From: Strigamia acuminata
Lineage: Eukaryota; Arthropoda; Chilopoda; Geophilomorpha; Linotaeniidae
Length of the DNA stretch: 64,000 nucleotides
Reading direction: 5' to 3'
Assembly: GCA_949358305.1 (NCBI GenBank)
Contig: OX442314.1
Span: 3,599,087-3,663,086, forward strand
Below the pieces are notes generated by a model. That model was not told the DNA's origin. It was given only the letters and a program-made list of their open reading frames with translations, and made no database searches. Below, one piece after another: positions 29,785 to 41,897 of the stretch; positions within the stretch are counted from its first letter, which is position 1, and the number at the start of each line of letters is the position of its first letter. Both the position numbers and the translations under genes were made by a program.

Positions 29785-31004
29785 GACGACGAAGACGAAG
29801 ACGAAGGCGAAGGCGAAGGCGATGGAAACGGTGGAAACGACGGCGGTCGCGTCGGACATGGTCGCGGCACCGCTCCTGGACGCGGGATGAAGCGCGATTG
29901 CGGTCTAATCGCTAGCATTGCGAAGAGCAAACGCGAACGTGAGGCTAAACAAATACGTGGACGCGAGCCGACTCCCACTACAAAGTCGTCGCCATCGTCG
30001 TCGTCGTCGTCGCCGGACAATGACAAACCGGATCCGTTCAAGGTAAAGGAAAGGGATCCTTTCCGCTGCTCTCATTAATTTGGTGGTTTGTGTTTGACTG
30101 AAATTTCAGACAGCCTTGTATCGCGAGAAACGAGACATCACGGGAAGCAAATGCGACAGTGTTTACTGCGCGGAGTCGACTAGTCCGCGACTGAGTTGCA
30201 AATCGTGTTCCTCTTCGGTACACGAAGAATGTGTGGGGCGGACATGGACCAACCGGAAAAGCTACACCAAGTTCTTTTGTAGCGGTTGTCGTAAAATTCC
30301 TCCCGCTCCTATCACGAAACTGCGGTGAGTGTTTTCTTTCATTTTATTCTGTAATTAACTATAATTTTTTTGGCCACACCGTAGTCTAATTCGCTTGTTC
30401 ATTTTTTGCTAAACTAGTTTTAATTATTTCACACAGGTACTCCACTTACTCGATTGAGCAAAATCTCACCAAACACTTCAACATCTGCTTCCAACACGTC
30501 GCAGACGTGCTCAATGGAAAGCTTAAAAGTTGGCGAATGAACCTCTTTGACAAAGGTGCCCCGAAGCGATCGTCCATGTCGACCGACCGACACGATTTAC
30601 TGATCCAAGACGAAGAACTGGTACAGACTATAGATTTTTTATTATTTTTATATGTTTTTGTTTGTTTGTTTGTTTGTTTGTTTGTTTGTTTGTTTGTTTG
30701 TTTGTTTGTTCTTTTCTTTCGTTCGATTGAATTTTGCTCATTTACATTTCAGTGCAAACGTTTTGCTCATTCTATTATAAAGAAAATAAGCACGGACCTG
30801 CCCATAAAAACACAGTATGCGCAGACGTGGGGACCAGACGGAATTGAAACGTTCATGACAGCGGTCGCAATTCCCGAATTTCTGACCCGATTGATCTCTA
30901 AGATGGAGGACATCGATCGGGACCACGCAGACTTTTTCCTGGCTAATGTGGATCGCCCGCGGTATTTTGTTGACGATTTGAAAGACACGCGTGCCAGTCC
31001 GTGA
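29785..31004 (+). CDS. PHD-like finger protein, 5'-truncated by the gap, four exons seen
   Basis: Exons 29785-30042, 30110-30324, 30437-30620 and 30753-31004, phases consistent, giving at least 302 residues. Exon 1: acidic/Gly-rich start, basic NLS-like segment, Ser run. Exon 2: eight metal-ligand candidates CDSVYC...CKSC...HEEC...CSGC (C-x4-C-x9-C-x2-C-x4-H-x2-C...C-x2-C), close to a PHD finger except for the first spacing. Exons 3-4 form a mixed helical domain (CFQHVADVLNGKL; QTWGPDGIETFM) that I cannot assign. The last intron is an expanded (TTTG)n. A chromatin- or DNA-associated role is inference. Confidence 0.75.
30655..30710. repeat. (TTTG)n microsatellite in intron
   Basis: Uninterrupted run of about 13 TTTG units just upstream of the 3' splice site at 30753. 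Confidence 0.95.
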
Positions 31005-32148
31005 AACGGCACAGTTTGTCAGATTTTCTTTTCTATTTTTTATTTTTTATTTGCGGTTTCGAATAAACAAACACGCACCCCGTTTCGCATTGTTTTTCTT
31101 TCGTTTATTTATTTATCCATGCGTTTAACAAAATTTTCAGCACATAAATTGTTGTTGTGTAAAATTGCACACGCACGCGCGGTTGATTATATACACGCGC
31201 GTCCGATTTCCATACTCGCCTCTCGACCGCGCGAGCCTTGTGAAAGCCCCGTGGTTTCCCATCATCCCTCGGTTCATCCTACACGCGTTCGCACGACGAC
31301 GGCGTGGCAGCGAGTAGTTGGTCAACTGCCAAGTACTTTTCCAGCGAGAAAAAGAGGAAGAAAATTGAATCAACCGGTCTATCAACCGGCCTATCCATCG
31401 AATTAAGCAGGTATGTCGACGAGCGAGCGCCATGTTCGCGGACGGACACAGACGGGAACCACAAGCGGTGTAATTGTCACCATCTTGCTCCCACAGATAT
31501 TTCGAGAGAAATATTTGACGAAAATAGCGTGGGTAGATATTTTCACCAGTTGCATTCAAAAGCTAACATAATTTGTATTTTACTCTAAATTTAAATGAAG
31601 ATTGGCATCATTTACCATTTAAACCCGTGATGAAATTTAAAACGCATCGGTATTTCAAGGGGGAAGGGAGGATAACACGTGTGCCATTGCTTCCCCTTTA
31701 ATCACGTTCCCAGCACGTGACAACGATCACGTTCATCCGCGCTGCACACGCGCACCAACCCGCGCGCCATTTAATGACCGCGCGTTATTTGCAAACCCGA
31801 ACCCCCTATTATCAGATACCCGTGTCCAACCCTTCTCGGAGGTTTGTTAAAAGATCTACTCGACCGACTCTGGTAAATCGCGAAGAAAGGTGCACCAAAT
31901 GTTGTCGCAATAATGCATATACATATCGTGGGAATATCCTGCATCCTATTTTCCCTGAAATACCAATGCAAATAGCCACCCGCGCTATTTCCACTGCAAA
32001 ATTTTCTCGTTCGTCCGTACTTATTTTACTTTACTTTACTTTACTTTACTTTACTTTACTTTACTTTACTTTACTTTACTTTACTTTACTTTACTTTTTT
32101 TTTGTTTTATTTTTTGTTTTTTTGTTTTGTTTTGTTTTGCCTAGGTCC
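31005..32148. other. Intergenic region / piggyBac 5' leader with (CTTTA)n
   Basis: No gene assigned. CpG-rich stretch 31150-31500 with conflicting short ORFs. (CTTTA)n microsatellite at about 32020-32096 followed by a pyrimidine tract and CTAG acceptor at 32141-32144, five bases before the transposase ATG, implying an upstream non-coding exon somewhere here. Confidence 0.5.
32020..32096. repeat. (CTTTA)n microsatellite
   Basis: About 14 perfect units in the presumed 5' intron of the transposase gene. Confidence 0.95.
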
Positions 32149-34472
32149 ATGACGGACGGTTTTCCAAAAACGCCCAACGACACGCGCGTATGGGCCGCCA
32201 CGACGACGCGGTACCGACAGGACGTCGGATTCAACGGCGAAACACCCGGCTATCGCGGCCGATGCGTGGCTACCAGCTCGGAATTCGACTATTTCGAGGA
32301 ACTCTTCGGCGAGGCGGCCCGCTTCACCGTGACGGCGACGAACCGGGCCATTCGGAGAGAGGCGAAGCAGGAGAAAGAAGTGGGAAGAACGCGAGTACAG
32401 GTGTTGGGAAAAGTTGACGCACACGTTGCACACGTCGTTCACGGGGGTTCTCAGACGCGTTTTTGGTCGATTGTTCGTATAATATACATGTTTTTCGTTT
32501 TAGACGCGTTCGATGCAACGACCACGAGGTCCGAGAACTAGACAAAGGACGTTGGTCGCCGTGGCTTGCGGTAGTGGCGCTGGAGCACACGGACCACAAC
32601 GCAGTGTTTTGAGAGTGTGTATCACCGCGGCCGACAGAAGGGCAGCCGAGCTGGCCGCCGGGCGACAGCCCCGACTTCCGTCTCGACCGCAACACCCGCC
32701 ACAACCGAGAGGGACAGCGACAAGGGCGCGCGCGCGGGTCCGCCCTCTAACGCTCGATGAGTTTTATGTATATCTAGGGATCCACGTCTTGGCCGGCTAC
32801 AACAAACAACCCGAATTGCGACACTACTGGTCGAGCAGCAACGTCGGTGATCTCGGTGCACCGGCCGTTGGGCGAGCCATGACACACAAGAGGTTTCAGG
32901 AGATTTCGCGGTACCTTCATTACGGCACGCAACCGTCCTACCAACGGTTGCACGTTACCGGCTCTGCACGCGGCCCCGATGGCGGCAGCACAACGGCGGA
33001 AAGGGTGTCATTTTTGAAAGAACGCGAACAGGACGACCGCGCGATGAAAGTTCGCTTGTTCGCCGACCTGGTCAACAAACGCTTCCGCGCATGTCGGCAA
33101 CCAAGGACGACGCTCTGCATTGACGAGTCGATGATCGCCTTTCGAGGTCGATCAAAGATAAAAGTGCGTACATTTATTTATTCATCCAGTTGTCTACATT
33201 TGTTCATTCGTTCGGCAAATTTCTTCCAGGTCTTCCAACCGGCCAAACCCATCAAATGGGGATTTGAACTTTTCACGTTGTGCGAAGCGGGCACCGGCTA
33301 CGTGCTGAACGACGAGGTGCACTTGGGCAAGCGCACCAAGATGTATTTTGACCCGGACGAAGAGCCGGAACCAGAGTGAGTCAATTCATTGTCTTTTCTA
33401 TTTCACCTCGGATTGCTTTACTCCAAACTTGCTAGGTATCCGGGTAGTGTCCTCGGACGCATCGTCGTATACGTGGCCAGACACTATCTCGGCATGGGGT
33501 ACACTATCGCCTGCGATAATCGATTTTCGTCCGCCGTGTTATTCGAACACCTCTTCACCCGCCACAACACCATGGCCGTGGGGACGCTGCGGGCCAATTC
33601 GGCCCAGATGCCATCAGATTTTTCGACACTCAGACGATATCAAGGCAACCGGAGAGGTAACGCATTTGCTCGGACGTGAACGCGCGTTTGATTCATTCAA
33701 TTATTAATTTTTATTCTATCTATCTATCTATCTCTCTCATTTTTTTTTTTTTTGTAGGCGATTTCATACAACGACAAAACGGTCGGTTGGTGCTCACTGC
33801 GTGGCGAGACACAACCACCGTGAGTTTGCTCAGTACGAACGTCGACCCACTGTCAGCGGCCGGCCGTGTCTTGCGTCGTATCGGTGGCAGGAACGTGGAT
33901 ATTGCATGTCCGGCGCCCGCACTGTCCTACATCGAAAATTTTCATTGGGTAGACGTCTTGAACCGACTCGTCTCCTCATTCCACATCGGACGCCGGTCCA
34001 GTTATTGGCACCGATACTTCTTCTTTCAAAAGCTGAATCAAGGTGGGATCAAGGCCCCAATCTCTGATTATTATCATTATTGTTATCGTTACAATCTTAA
34101 TCTCGACTCGTCGTTTTCCATTTATTCCCCGCAGTGTGTGTCAACGCCCGAATCAACATGCGCGAAGTCACAGCCCCCGCGCGCGGCGATCGATCGCAAT
34201 TACAATTCCGAAGGGCACTTGTCGCTCAACTCTTGGCTCGGGAGAGGACGAGGACGACGACCACGGCCTCGCGCGCGGCCCTACCTACTGGACCCGTCGT
34301 CCATCGAATGGAGCGCGCGGGGAAAAGTTGTCGATGCGTGGTGTGTCGCGAGGTCCACAAAGAACGCCACGAGAGCAGTTTCTGGTGCGCTCCCTGCCGG
34401 ACCCACCTATGTCGCCCACGCTACCGCAATTGTTTCCAACTCCACGAAGCCGGCGCCGGTAGATTGCCGTGA
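32149..34472 (+). CDS. piggyBac-family transposase, six exons, apparently intact
   Basis: 633 residues from exons 32149-32400, 32504-33163, 33230-33375, 33436-33656, 33758-34042 and 34135-34472; every phase joins. Domain order is that of DDE_Tnp_1_7 transposases, which cut and paste at TTAA. The catalytic Asp candidates are Asp291 (CIDESMIAFRGRSK), Asp380 (IACDNRFSSAVLF) and Asp492 (FHWVDVLNRL), with typical spacing. The C-terminus is a Cys/His-rich finger (CRCVVC...CAPC...LC...NCFQLH) like the piggyBac DNA-binding CRD. No stop or frameshift. Introns are short and microsatellite-rich. Flanking TTAA termini were not identified, so autonomy is unproven; domestication is possible. Confidence 0.9.
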
Positions 34473-34602
34473 TTTTCTATGCTCTTTTGTTTGTAAAACT
34501 CAATAAATAAATAAACTTTTATGATTTCCACCAGAACATGTAACAATTTTTTTATCTATTTATCGTGTGATAGATGCAGCGGTGGCGATGATGAGATGAC
34601 AA

Positions 34603-34607
34603 TAATA

Positions 34608-34684
<77 letters not shown>
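34603..34684. repeat. (AAT)n microsatellite
   Basis: About 27 units between the convergent 3' ends of the transposase and the coiled-coil gene on the minus strand. Confidence 0.95.
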
Positions 34685-34751
34685 TAAAATAAGAATGGGC
34701 ATCAATTGACTCGTTGGTCTCGCGTCGGTTTTTGTATCGTCCGAGTCGCCC

Positions 34752-36099
34752 TCAAATTGTTTCGGGTTTTTCTGGTTGCTCGGTTTGAATGGCTTTGTCG
34801 AAAAGATCCGGGGGACGACTCAACTTTGGACACGACCCCTAAAAACAGAGAGAATGAAGGGGGAGGGGGAAAAAAAGAAAGAGAAAGAAAGAAAGAGATA
34901 GATACACTCACGAATCTGGCGATCAACCGCGAACTCCGTTCTTGGTTATGTCGAATTTGCCACTCCTTCCGCAACCGCTCTTTGAGACTTTCCACCAGCA
35001 CTTCGAGCGCCTCTATCTTCGCCGCCCGAACCCCTAGCTCCGTTGAATTATTTTTCAACTGCTCCGCATAACCTCCTACATACCGGGCCCACGATACTCC
35101 TTGTCCGGGTGGGTGCATCGCCCACTCCCGCTGCTGCCTCAGGTCTTCTTCGCGACACTTCTTCTGCCTCTTTAGGTCCTTTTCGCGCCACTCCTCCAAC
35201 TGAATTTTTTTTTCTCGCTCCAGTTGCGCGAGACGAAATCGTAATTGATGCTCCTCGTATTCCTTATGGTATTTCAATTGTTGTCGGTATTCTTTTTGGT
35301 GCCACGCATCCAGATCTTTCATCCTCTCTGTGATCATCAATTTTTCTTTTTCCTCCAGTTGCCCTCGAAGCGATCCTATCTCTCGCTTCAACTCCCCCAA
35401 CTCGTCATCCACGACTCGACGCAACCGTCGCTGCTCCTCTCGTGTTTGTTGAATTTGCGCCAATAGAAACCGCGCGCTCATTGATTCTCCATTTCCTCGC
35501 TCTTCCTCTCCAATCGCGCGTTTCCGTTTCTCTCCAATCGCGCGTTCCCGATCCTCTCCAATCGCGCGTTCCGAATCCTCTCCAATCGCGCGTTCCAGAT
35601 CTTCTGCAATCGCGCGTTTCCGATTCTCCTCAATCGCGAGTTCCCGTTCCATCTCGACATCTTCTTCCATCGCGGGTCGCTCATCTCCTCCTCCTCCTCC
35701 CTCGCATGGTACTTCCACCTCAACCACCCCAATCTAGAGACACAGACCAGTAGATGGGTAAGTAAGTAAGTAAATGGACGAATTAATGAATCGAGGTGAA
35801 CCAAGGCACGACATTACAGATTCTCACTTCGATTTCGGGTTCCTCTTTAGCACTGCACAACGGTGCGTCGTTGACGTTGGCGGCGGCGGCGGCGGCGACA
35901 ATAGTGAGGGTGGCGTCATCGTCCCCTTCCTCGTCATCGACCTGGAAATAATTAATCAATCAAATCAGAAAAATATGCACATACGCGCCGTACCACTCCG
36001 TTTAATAGCCCGGGTTCATAAGCATGTAAACGCGCTTACCACGATAACGGGAATAGGTGGCCATCTTGGTCGCCTCTCTTCTTCACGCTTCGGTTCCAT
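34752..36099 (-). CDS. Uncharacterised 360-residue coiled-coil protein, four exons
   Basis: Exons 36040-36099, 35828-35941, 34912-35733 and 34752-34838, all phase 0. The ATG follows directly after a TTTTCAG acceptor, implying a 5'UTR intron. Acidic N-terminus with an Ala run, then five or six tandem 'RAIGED/E' heptapeptide-like units (DNA 35510-35650), then a long charged coiled coil (about 35050-35470: LRRVVDDELGELKREIGSLR and following Gln/Lys/Glu-rich helix). The short last exon encodes DKAIQTEQPEKPETI. Family not recognised. A structural or scaffolding protein is likely from composition only. Confidence 0.7.
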
Positions 36100-36330
36100 C
36101 TGAAAACGGACAATTTCGACACCGCTGAGAGAATAAAACGACGATGGTGGTGGCAACATCAATGTTGGTTTGTTGTGCCACGAGTTTCCGGTTGTTGGGA
36201 AAGTAGAATAGTTGGACCACTCGCTGTGTGACGCCGTCGAGCGAGGGGGCAGCCACACGTGCGCGGCGAACTGAAATGTCGTGACACTACGGCGCTATGA
36301 CGCGATACCTAGTGACACTAATTGCAAACA

Positions 36331-36333
36331 AAA

Positions 36334-36387
<54 letters not shown>

Positions 36388-36400
36388 ACAACAAACAACA
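36331..36400. repeat. (AAC)n microsatellite
   Basis: About 20 AAC units. Confidence 0.95.
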
Positions 36401-36424
36401 ACACCGATAACGGCGACCTTTTAT

Positions 36425-36502
36425 CGTCGGCCCAGGTGGTCGAGTGGGTAGTCACCCGCCTTACGGAGTCGTGGGTCGTGGGTTCGAGTCTCGACTCTCC
36501 CG
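36425..36502 (+). repeat. tRNA-like sequence, probable SINE head
   Basis: A-box-like GGTGGTCGAGTGGGTAG and B-box-like GGGTTCGAGTC with tRNA spacing, but acceptor and anticodon stems pair poorly, so not a functional tRNA. A tail follows to about 36600, ending in a purine-rich run, as in tRNA-derived SINEs. Confidence 0.5.
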
Positions 36503-37077
36503 AATTTTCGTTTCAGTCGATCTTCTTCATATCTACGGGATAAATATTCAAAAAAGACGATGTGTACGTGCCATTACACATACTCCCTTCCCCAGGGCCT
36601 GTGGGAGGGGGGGGGAGGGGTCGAAAGATTTGATCCCTTTTATTTATTTACTTATTTTTTTTTTTTTGGTTTTATTTAATTTATTTACGTTTTAAACTAC
36701 TTATTCAGTCGTCGTAACTAAACGACGAACGGATCTCTCATCTGTTTTGTTTCTCTATGATATTTTATTTATTTATTTATTTATTTATTTATTTTTTTTT
36801 TTTTAAATTTTTGAAGGGTTCCACCAACGCCACATCCATCTACTATGTCGTACAAGATCGGAAAACCTCCCGGAGCGGTGACGGAAGCGGATAGTCACGG
36901 TCACGCAATTAGGCGCTCGGTCACGCGCGCGATCATTGCGTTTTATCCATTTTTTCACATCTTTTATTCAAATTTAATAAAATGTCACACTGAATCGATC
37001 GAATGCATTAGTTTAATGGACCGAACGAAAATAAAATTATACAAACTTTTTCCATAATTTGAGAAAAAGGAAAGAGA

Positions 37078-37079
<2 letters not shown>

Positions 37080-37111
<32 letters not shown>
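37080..37111. repeat. (AC)n microsatellite
   Basis: Sixteen AC units. Confidence 0.95.
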
Positions 37112-37118
<7 letters not shown>

Positions 37119-37240
37119 CGAAGTGAAACAATTGCAAAACAGACAAATAAATAAATAAATGGACGAATGAACCGAATAAATGAATAAACTGAACAGCAAA
37201 TAAAGTTTTGTTCCTTTAGGCGCACCCCCTCCCCCCCCCC

Positions 37241-37802
37241 CTAATACTCCATCGAACCATCACTGTCGTTGATAGTCTTTCCGGCATCCTTTCCCCTCCC
37301 GTCGCAATCTTCTTCTCCATCGCCTTCGCTTTCCTCCTCCTCTTCGATCTTCTCCAGGCGCTCTCGCCACCTCGCTTCCATACCCAACACAACTCTCTCC
37401 ATTTTTGCCATCATCTCCTCGAATCCTTTTGCCACCGTCTTCTCGATCCTCCCCATCCTTTTCATCACCGCCTTCTCAATCTTGTCCGCAACTATTCTCT
37501 CCACCTTCCTGGCACCTGGTGTCCTTGGTGTCAAGAGCGACCTCTGAAAAACGAGGAAAGAGAATTAACGAATACACAAATAAATAGGTGGGCGAAAATT
37601 TTGATAGAATACTGACCCTTCTTCTTTTTGCGGGAGTGCCCGCTTTCTTCGAATCCACCGAGCGACGTTTATTAGACGCCCCGGAACAAATGATCGTCGA
37701 CGGCGGCGGGGAACAACTGATCGTCGACGGCGGCGACGTATAGTCGACGCACTGCAAAATGGAGACAGGAGACGACATGGTGGATTCCATTTTTTCTTCC
37801 AT
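37241..37802 (-). CDS. Two-exon coiled-coil protein, 162 residues
   Basis: Exons 37617-37802 and 37241-37543, phase 0. Exon 1 is Ser/Pro-rich with a repeated 'PPSTI(S/I)C' element and ends in a basic patch (AGTPAKRRR). Exon 2 encodes a helix (KVERIVADKIEKAVMKRMGR) with the landmark ARWRERLEKIEEE and an acidic tail ending DGSMEY. A second ATG at 37790 is possible. The design (Ser/Pro exon, intron after a basic patch, helix of VExV/K-M repeats, 'ARWRE', acidic tail) is shared with the gene at 59726-60412, suggesting a small family. Function unknown; nuclear location plausible. Confidence 0.7.
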
Positions 37803-39134
37803 GAAAAAAAAAAAAATAAAAAAAAAAAAGTAATAAAGTGAAAACAAAACACGCGGGATTATGGTTTTAATGTCGGGAACCTGGAAATCGAGACGCCATT
37901 TTTGTCAACGAAACGTTATATTTTATTACATTTCAATGACGAGAATGGCCACTTTTGACTGACTAAAAAATTGATAAAAACGATAATTTATGACGAAAAG
38001 AAAAAGAAAGAAAAGACGCTATTCCGGTACTGGGAACCGGGAATTCCCGAAAAAAGAGAAAACGAAAACCCCGCGCGAGACGTTAAACTCAATATCGCTT
38101 GGTTTCTGTTGGCGGCGACAACAACAACGTGGGGCGGAAAAATAAAAAATGGCTACGCGCGTGGCTCGCCAAATTCCACGTGGATATGCGTTTGGGCGCG
38201 TGTTTGGACGTGCATTTAGGAGTGCGGGTGGGCGAGTTTTGTGTGTGTATGTGTGTATGTGAATATGTGAAATGGTTAACTTACCTTTTAACGTTCTCAC
38301 ACGGTTGGTCGACAGTGAGCGAGTGTGAGCAAGTGAGTGGTTGAGTCCACGCGACAGATGGCGGCAACGGCCAAACTTATTTATTTATTTTATTTTATTT
38401 TATTTTATTTTATTTTTTTTTTCTTTTTCTTTTTCTTTTAATTAATTAATTTATCAATTATTTTAATAATTCACCAATAAATATTTTTTCTTTAATTTTC
38501 ACCCATTTTATTTTTCAAACACGCGCGGTTGTATACGCGCGACGCTAGCGACGCGTTTAACCCGGTGTCGGAACCATTAACCACAGCGAAGCAAACGAAG
38601 CATCATTGGCATCCCGGTATCGCACCTCGACTCGCGCATTTACCGTAAGTAAACAATCGATTGTTTCCGGAGGGAATTTGTCCGAATTGAATCAATTCGG
38701 CAATTTATCGATCGAGGGTTTGAACAATTGTTCGATAGACGAATTTGAGGAGGAGCGAACAAACAAACAAACAAATAATTAGACAGACGGGCGCGATGAA
38801 GCGTAGCGAGTGTTTCTCGCCTCCGTGTTGACGGAACGCGACATACATACCAGATTTCGGCAACAACTGTGGCACAATAACTCGAAAACCAACGTCCAAT
38901 CTAGCCTGACCGAACAACGCAAAACAAAACACTACAAAATCAATCAAAATAACAAACAAATAGACGGTAAATTTAAAAATTCAAAACAGAATTTCCAATT
39001 TCAAGTTGTTAAATCATCCTCGGTGCAGTGTTATTGCCGACATCGGGTTTATATGTTCCGTCAACATGCATCCCAGCTTCGACTCAAGTTTCTTCTCCGC
39101 TTATTTCGTTCAACTTTTATTATCTTTTATCTAT

Positions 39135-39191
<57 letters not shown>

Positions 39192-39214
39192 TTTTTTATA
39201 TTTTTGTTTCCTAG
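37803..39214. other. Intergenic spacer with microsatellites
   Basis: No gene supported. TTTTA-type repeats near 38385-38420 and TTTA repeats at 39131-39187 immediately before the acceptor of the next gene. Two pieces of CpG-rich DNA at 38030-38240 and 38520-38640. Confidence 0.5.
39131..39187. repeat. (TTTA)n microsatellite
   Basis: About 14 units in the presumed 5'UTR intron just upstream of the ATG at 39215. Confidence 0.95.
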
Positions 39215-39392
39215 ATGGCAGACAGTGATGATGAACGATCGCGTCGAATCCGAGGACGGGGTAGGGCGGCGTGGAGGGGTGTCCCCTCGATTAACGAGAT
39301 GTGGGCGTCGCCCCTACCCCGCCCTCAGCAGTTCGCACTTAGACGCGACGCCCAACCGAGGTGAGTAAATTGCAAATTGACACGATTGGTCG

Positions 39393-39431
<39 letters not shown>

Positions 39432-39848
39432 TATTTATTTATTCTTTGTTGCAGCCTTCCGCCGCCACCACGGCCGCCGATAATGCGACATCGAATTGCG
39501 GCACTTCGTGCGTCGGCGGAGGCGGAAGGACGCGCGCGTGCAACTGCGCGCGCGACCGGGTCGGTTGAGTTTGCCGCCCAAGTGCGGGACCCGGCGTTGT
39601 CTTTGAGCATGGTGGCCACGGCGGCTGCCGCAGCGGCCATGACTCTGTCGCAGTCGGTCAGAGCGACACGGGAGTCGGTGGCGGCGGTGGCAGGGGTCGT
39701 CGCGTCGGCCAACGTCACTGACCCCAACGTCGTGGCCGCCATTGAAGAGGCTGTCGATGCCGCCGTAGCCTCATCCGAAGCAGCCGAGGAGGTGCGACGG
39801 GCAACTTTGTTCGCGGCCGAGATGGCAACTCGTCACTTTAATTTTTAA
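39215..39848 (+). CDS. Two-exon Ala-rich protein, about 179 residues
   Basis: Exons 39215-39360 and 39455-39848 (phase 2 junction). The ATG is the first codon after a TTTCCTAG acceptor. Exon 1: acidic MADSDDERSRR then an Arg/Gly stretch and PSINEMWASPLPRPQQF. Exon 2: Pro-rich start, basic segment, then a long Ala/Val/Ser helix (MVATAAAAAAMTLSQSVRAT) reminiscent of bundle-forming repeats. The intron is (TTGA)n plus TTTA. No family recognised. The short reading frame and composition make it the least certain of this gene group. Confidence 0.55.
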
Positions 39849-40851
39849 TTTTTTTTTTTCCTTTTTTTTTTGTAAACAACTCGTTTTTATATATATATAT
39901 ACATATTTCTTTATTTTTTTGTGAATAAATCATTTTTAATTTTTCAAATCGTTTTCAATTTTAATTTTAATTTTCATAATCATATTTAATCATTAAAACT
40001 CGTTTGTAATTAACATGCACATGTTAAATTATCTATCGATTATTTTTTTAAATCAATATTGTTAAAATTCAGCATTAAATAAACAAACATAACATAACAT
40101 CTTTTATACCAGACTAATCGAGATTCAAACAAACAAACACGCAAATATTAAATGCTACCACACCAAAACTAAAATAAAACTGCAAGTTGTAAACTCAGAA
40201 AAATATAAATTATTATTTTTTATCAGAAGTATTAAATATAAGCAAAAAAAAAATTAGTTTCGATCCGGAAAACTGTTTGTTTGAAATCTAATAAAATTAA
40301 AAAAAAAAAAAAAAAAAAAAAACAAACAAGCACAAAAAGAAATAAAATCGGTGTGTTTTAAACGCAGAACCATGCTTGATTGTTAAAAAGAACAACACCG
40401 TAATCAAAAACAACACCAAGAACACAGAAATTATTGTCAGATTAGTAATTCGCTGTGAATGACCGTTGATTGTTTTGGAACGCTGTCCGCAATTTTTAGC
40501 GTTTCTCCGCGCGGACGTGAAGAGGGCGCCACTCGTGTGACCGAAACAACGACGACACCAAACACACTGACGTCGAGAATTCGAGTAGCTTCGCTGTTTT
40601 GTCAGAGTCCACTCGAACCAGACTCGACGTGGACGAGGCTGCCACATTCCACGTGTGCGAGAGAAGACATCGTTGTGATTGGGGGTGCCGAAAAATGATG
40701 CGCTCGAACAACGAACAACACGATTGCGTCGCTATCAAACACCGACGTGCCCATTTGTCTGTAAAAAAAGAACGAGTTTTAAAGGAGTGAAATAAATTAA
40801 AATTAAATTTAAAACATGTATTCGTACATTTGAGGAGCAGATTAGGCGAAT
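39849..40851. other. AT-rich intergenic region
   Basis: Poly-A run of about 24 at 40299-40322, AT repeats near 39888, no gene supported. Lies between the convergent 3' ends of the Ala-rich gene and the 13-exon gene. Confidence 0.5.
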
Positions 40852-41862
40852 TCACTTTTTCTTTCCGGCGCTCGACTTTCCCTTTCCTTTCCTCTTTCTC
40901 TTGCTCCTTGCCCGTTTCTCTTTCTCCTTCCTCGCCAGTTTCTTTTCTTCGTCTTCGTCCTCATCACTTTCCGCATCGTCCTCAAATTCAGAGTTTCTGT
41001 AATCTTCGTCGTCTTCTTTTTCCTCTTCACACCTTTCACCTGTTTCACGCTCTTCTTCCCGGCGTCTCTCTTCTCCACACCCCTCTCCTTCGTCGTTCTC
41101 GGGCTCGCCGACGACGACAAACCTCTCCTTCATCAGCACCTCATCAACGAACGAGAAATCTTTATTCTGCAAATAAAACGGGAAAATCAATATCCGAAAA
41201 GTGTCGACGTAGACGCGCGCGGTAGATTCACTCACCGACATGTCGTTCCATTGGTTTAACATCCCCAGCATCCGGAGTAAGTGGGTCTTGATGTCGGGAT
41301 CGCCCCAATACTAAAAAAAAAAATAAAAAATAAAAAAAATATATACATAAATAAATAAATAAAAATAAAAATAAAAATAAAAATAAAAATATATATACTT
41401 GTTCCGCCTGAACCTGAGCCCGTATCGTAAAGAGCAGGAGAGTAAGCGAATGAATGGAGAACCGCATGCTCCCGTCGCGAAAGATTTTCATTTCGTGGTT
41501 ATCGTCCCAATAGTTGGGATCGCTGTTGGGTTCGCTGCCCCCTTCCGCGACGGGAACCACCCTCGATCGCAACACCCGTTCCTCTCCCTGCGCATCGCCT
41601 CGTTGAAAAGATGATGAACGTGACGCCGAATCACCGTCGTTGTCGTCGTCGTCGTCGTCGTTGTCTCCGACGCGCTCTCCCTCTCCCTCTCCCATCCCCG
41701 GTGCCCATGCAATGCGATATCTGTGTTTGACCAACCAGTGGTCCTCTAGTCGGTCAACCACAGGCCTCGCAATGCAGAATGGGCACCGTTTCAGGGCCTT
41801 GTGCATTTTTTTCAACTTCTAGGAAACAGAGGAAAAAATAAATAAATAAATAAATAAATTAA

Positions 41863-41897
<35 letters not shown>

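Larger units (their letters stand above)
36100..37240. other. Intergenic, microsatellites and tRNA-like/SINE sequence
   Basis: Holds (AAC)n at 36331-36400, a tRNA-like block at 36425-36502, a G-rich run near 36607, TTTA repeats near 36760-36800 and (AC)n at 37080-37111. A 70-codon plus-strand ORF at 36845 has no further support. Confidence 0.5.

Noticed and set aside
27261-30041. A 926-residue minus-strand ORF running through the N gap
   Set aside because: Only the part up to 29582 is polymerase. Beyond the Ns it is the antisense of the PHD-like gene's acidic exon; gap length is arbitrary, so the join is meaningless.
30507-31004. 165-residue ORF including a Phe/Val/Cys-Leu run
   Set aside because: Reads through the (TTTG)n intron of the PHD-like gene; splicing at 30620/30753 is the better model.
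31717-32541. 274-residue plus-strand ORF upstream of and into the transposase
   Set aside because: It reads through the (CTTTA)n tract and past the exon 1 donor; the sensible start is the ATG after the acceptor at 32144.
36425-36502. Functional tRNA gene
   Set aside because: A- and B-box-like motifs are present but acceptor and anticodon stems do not pair, so a SINE head is more likely.
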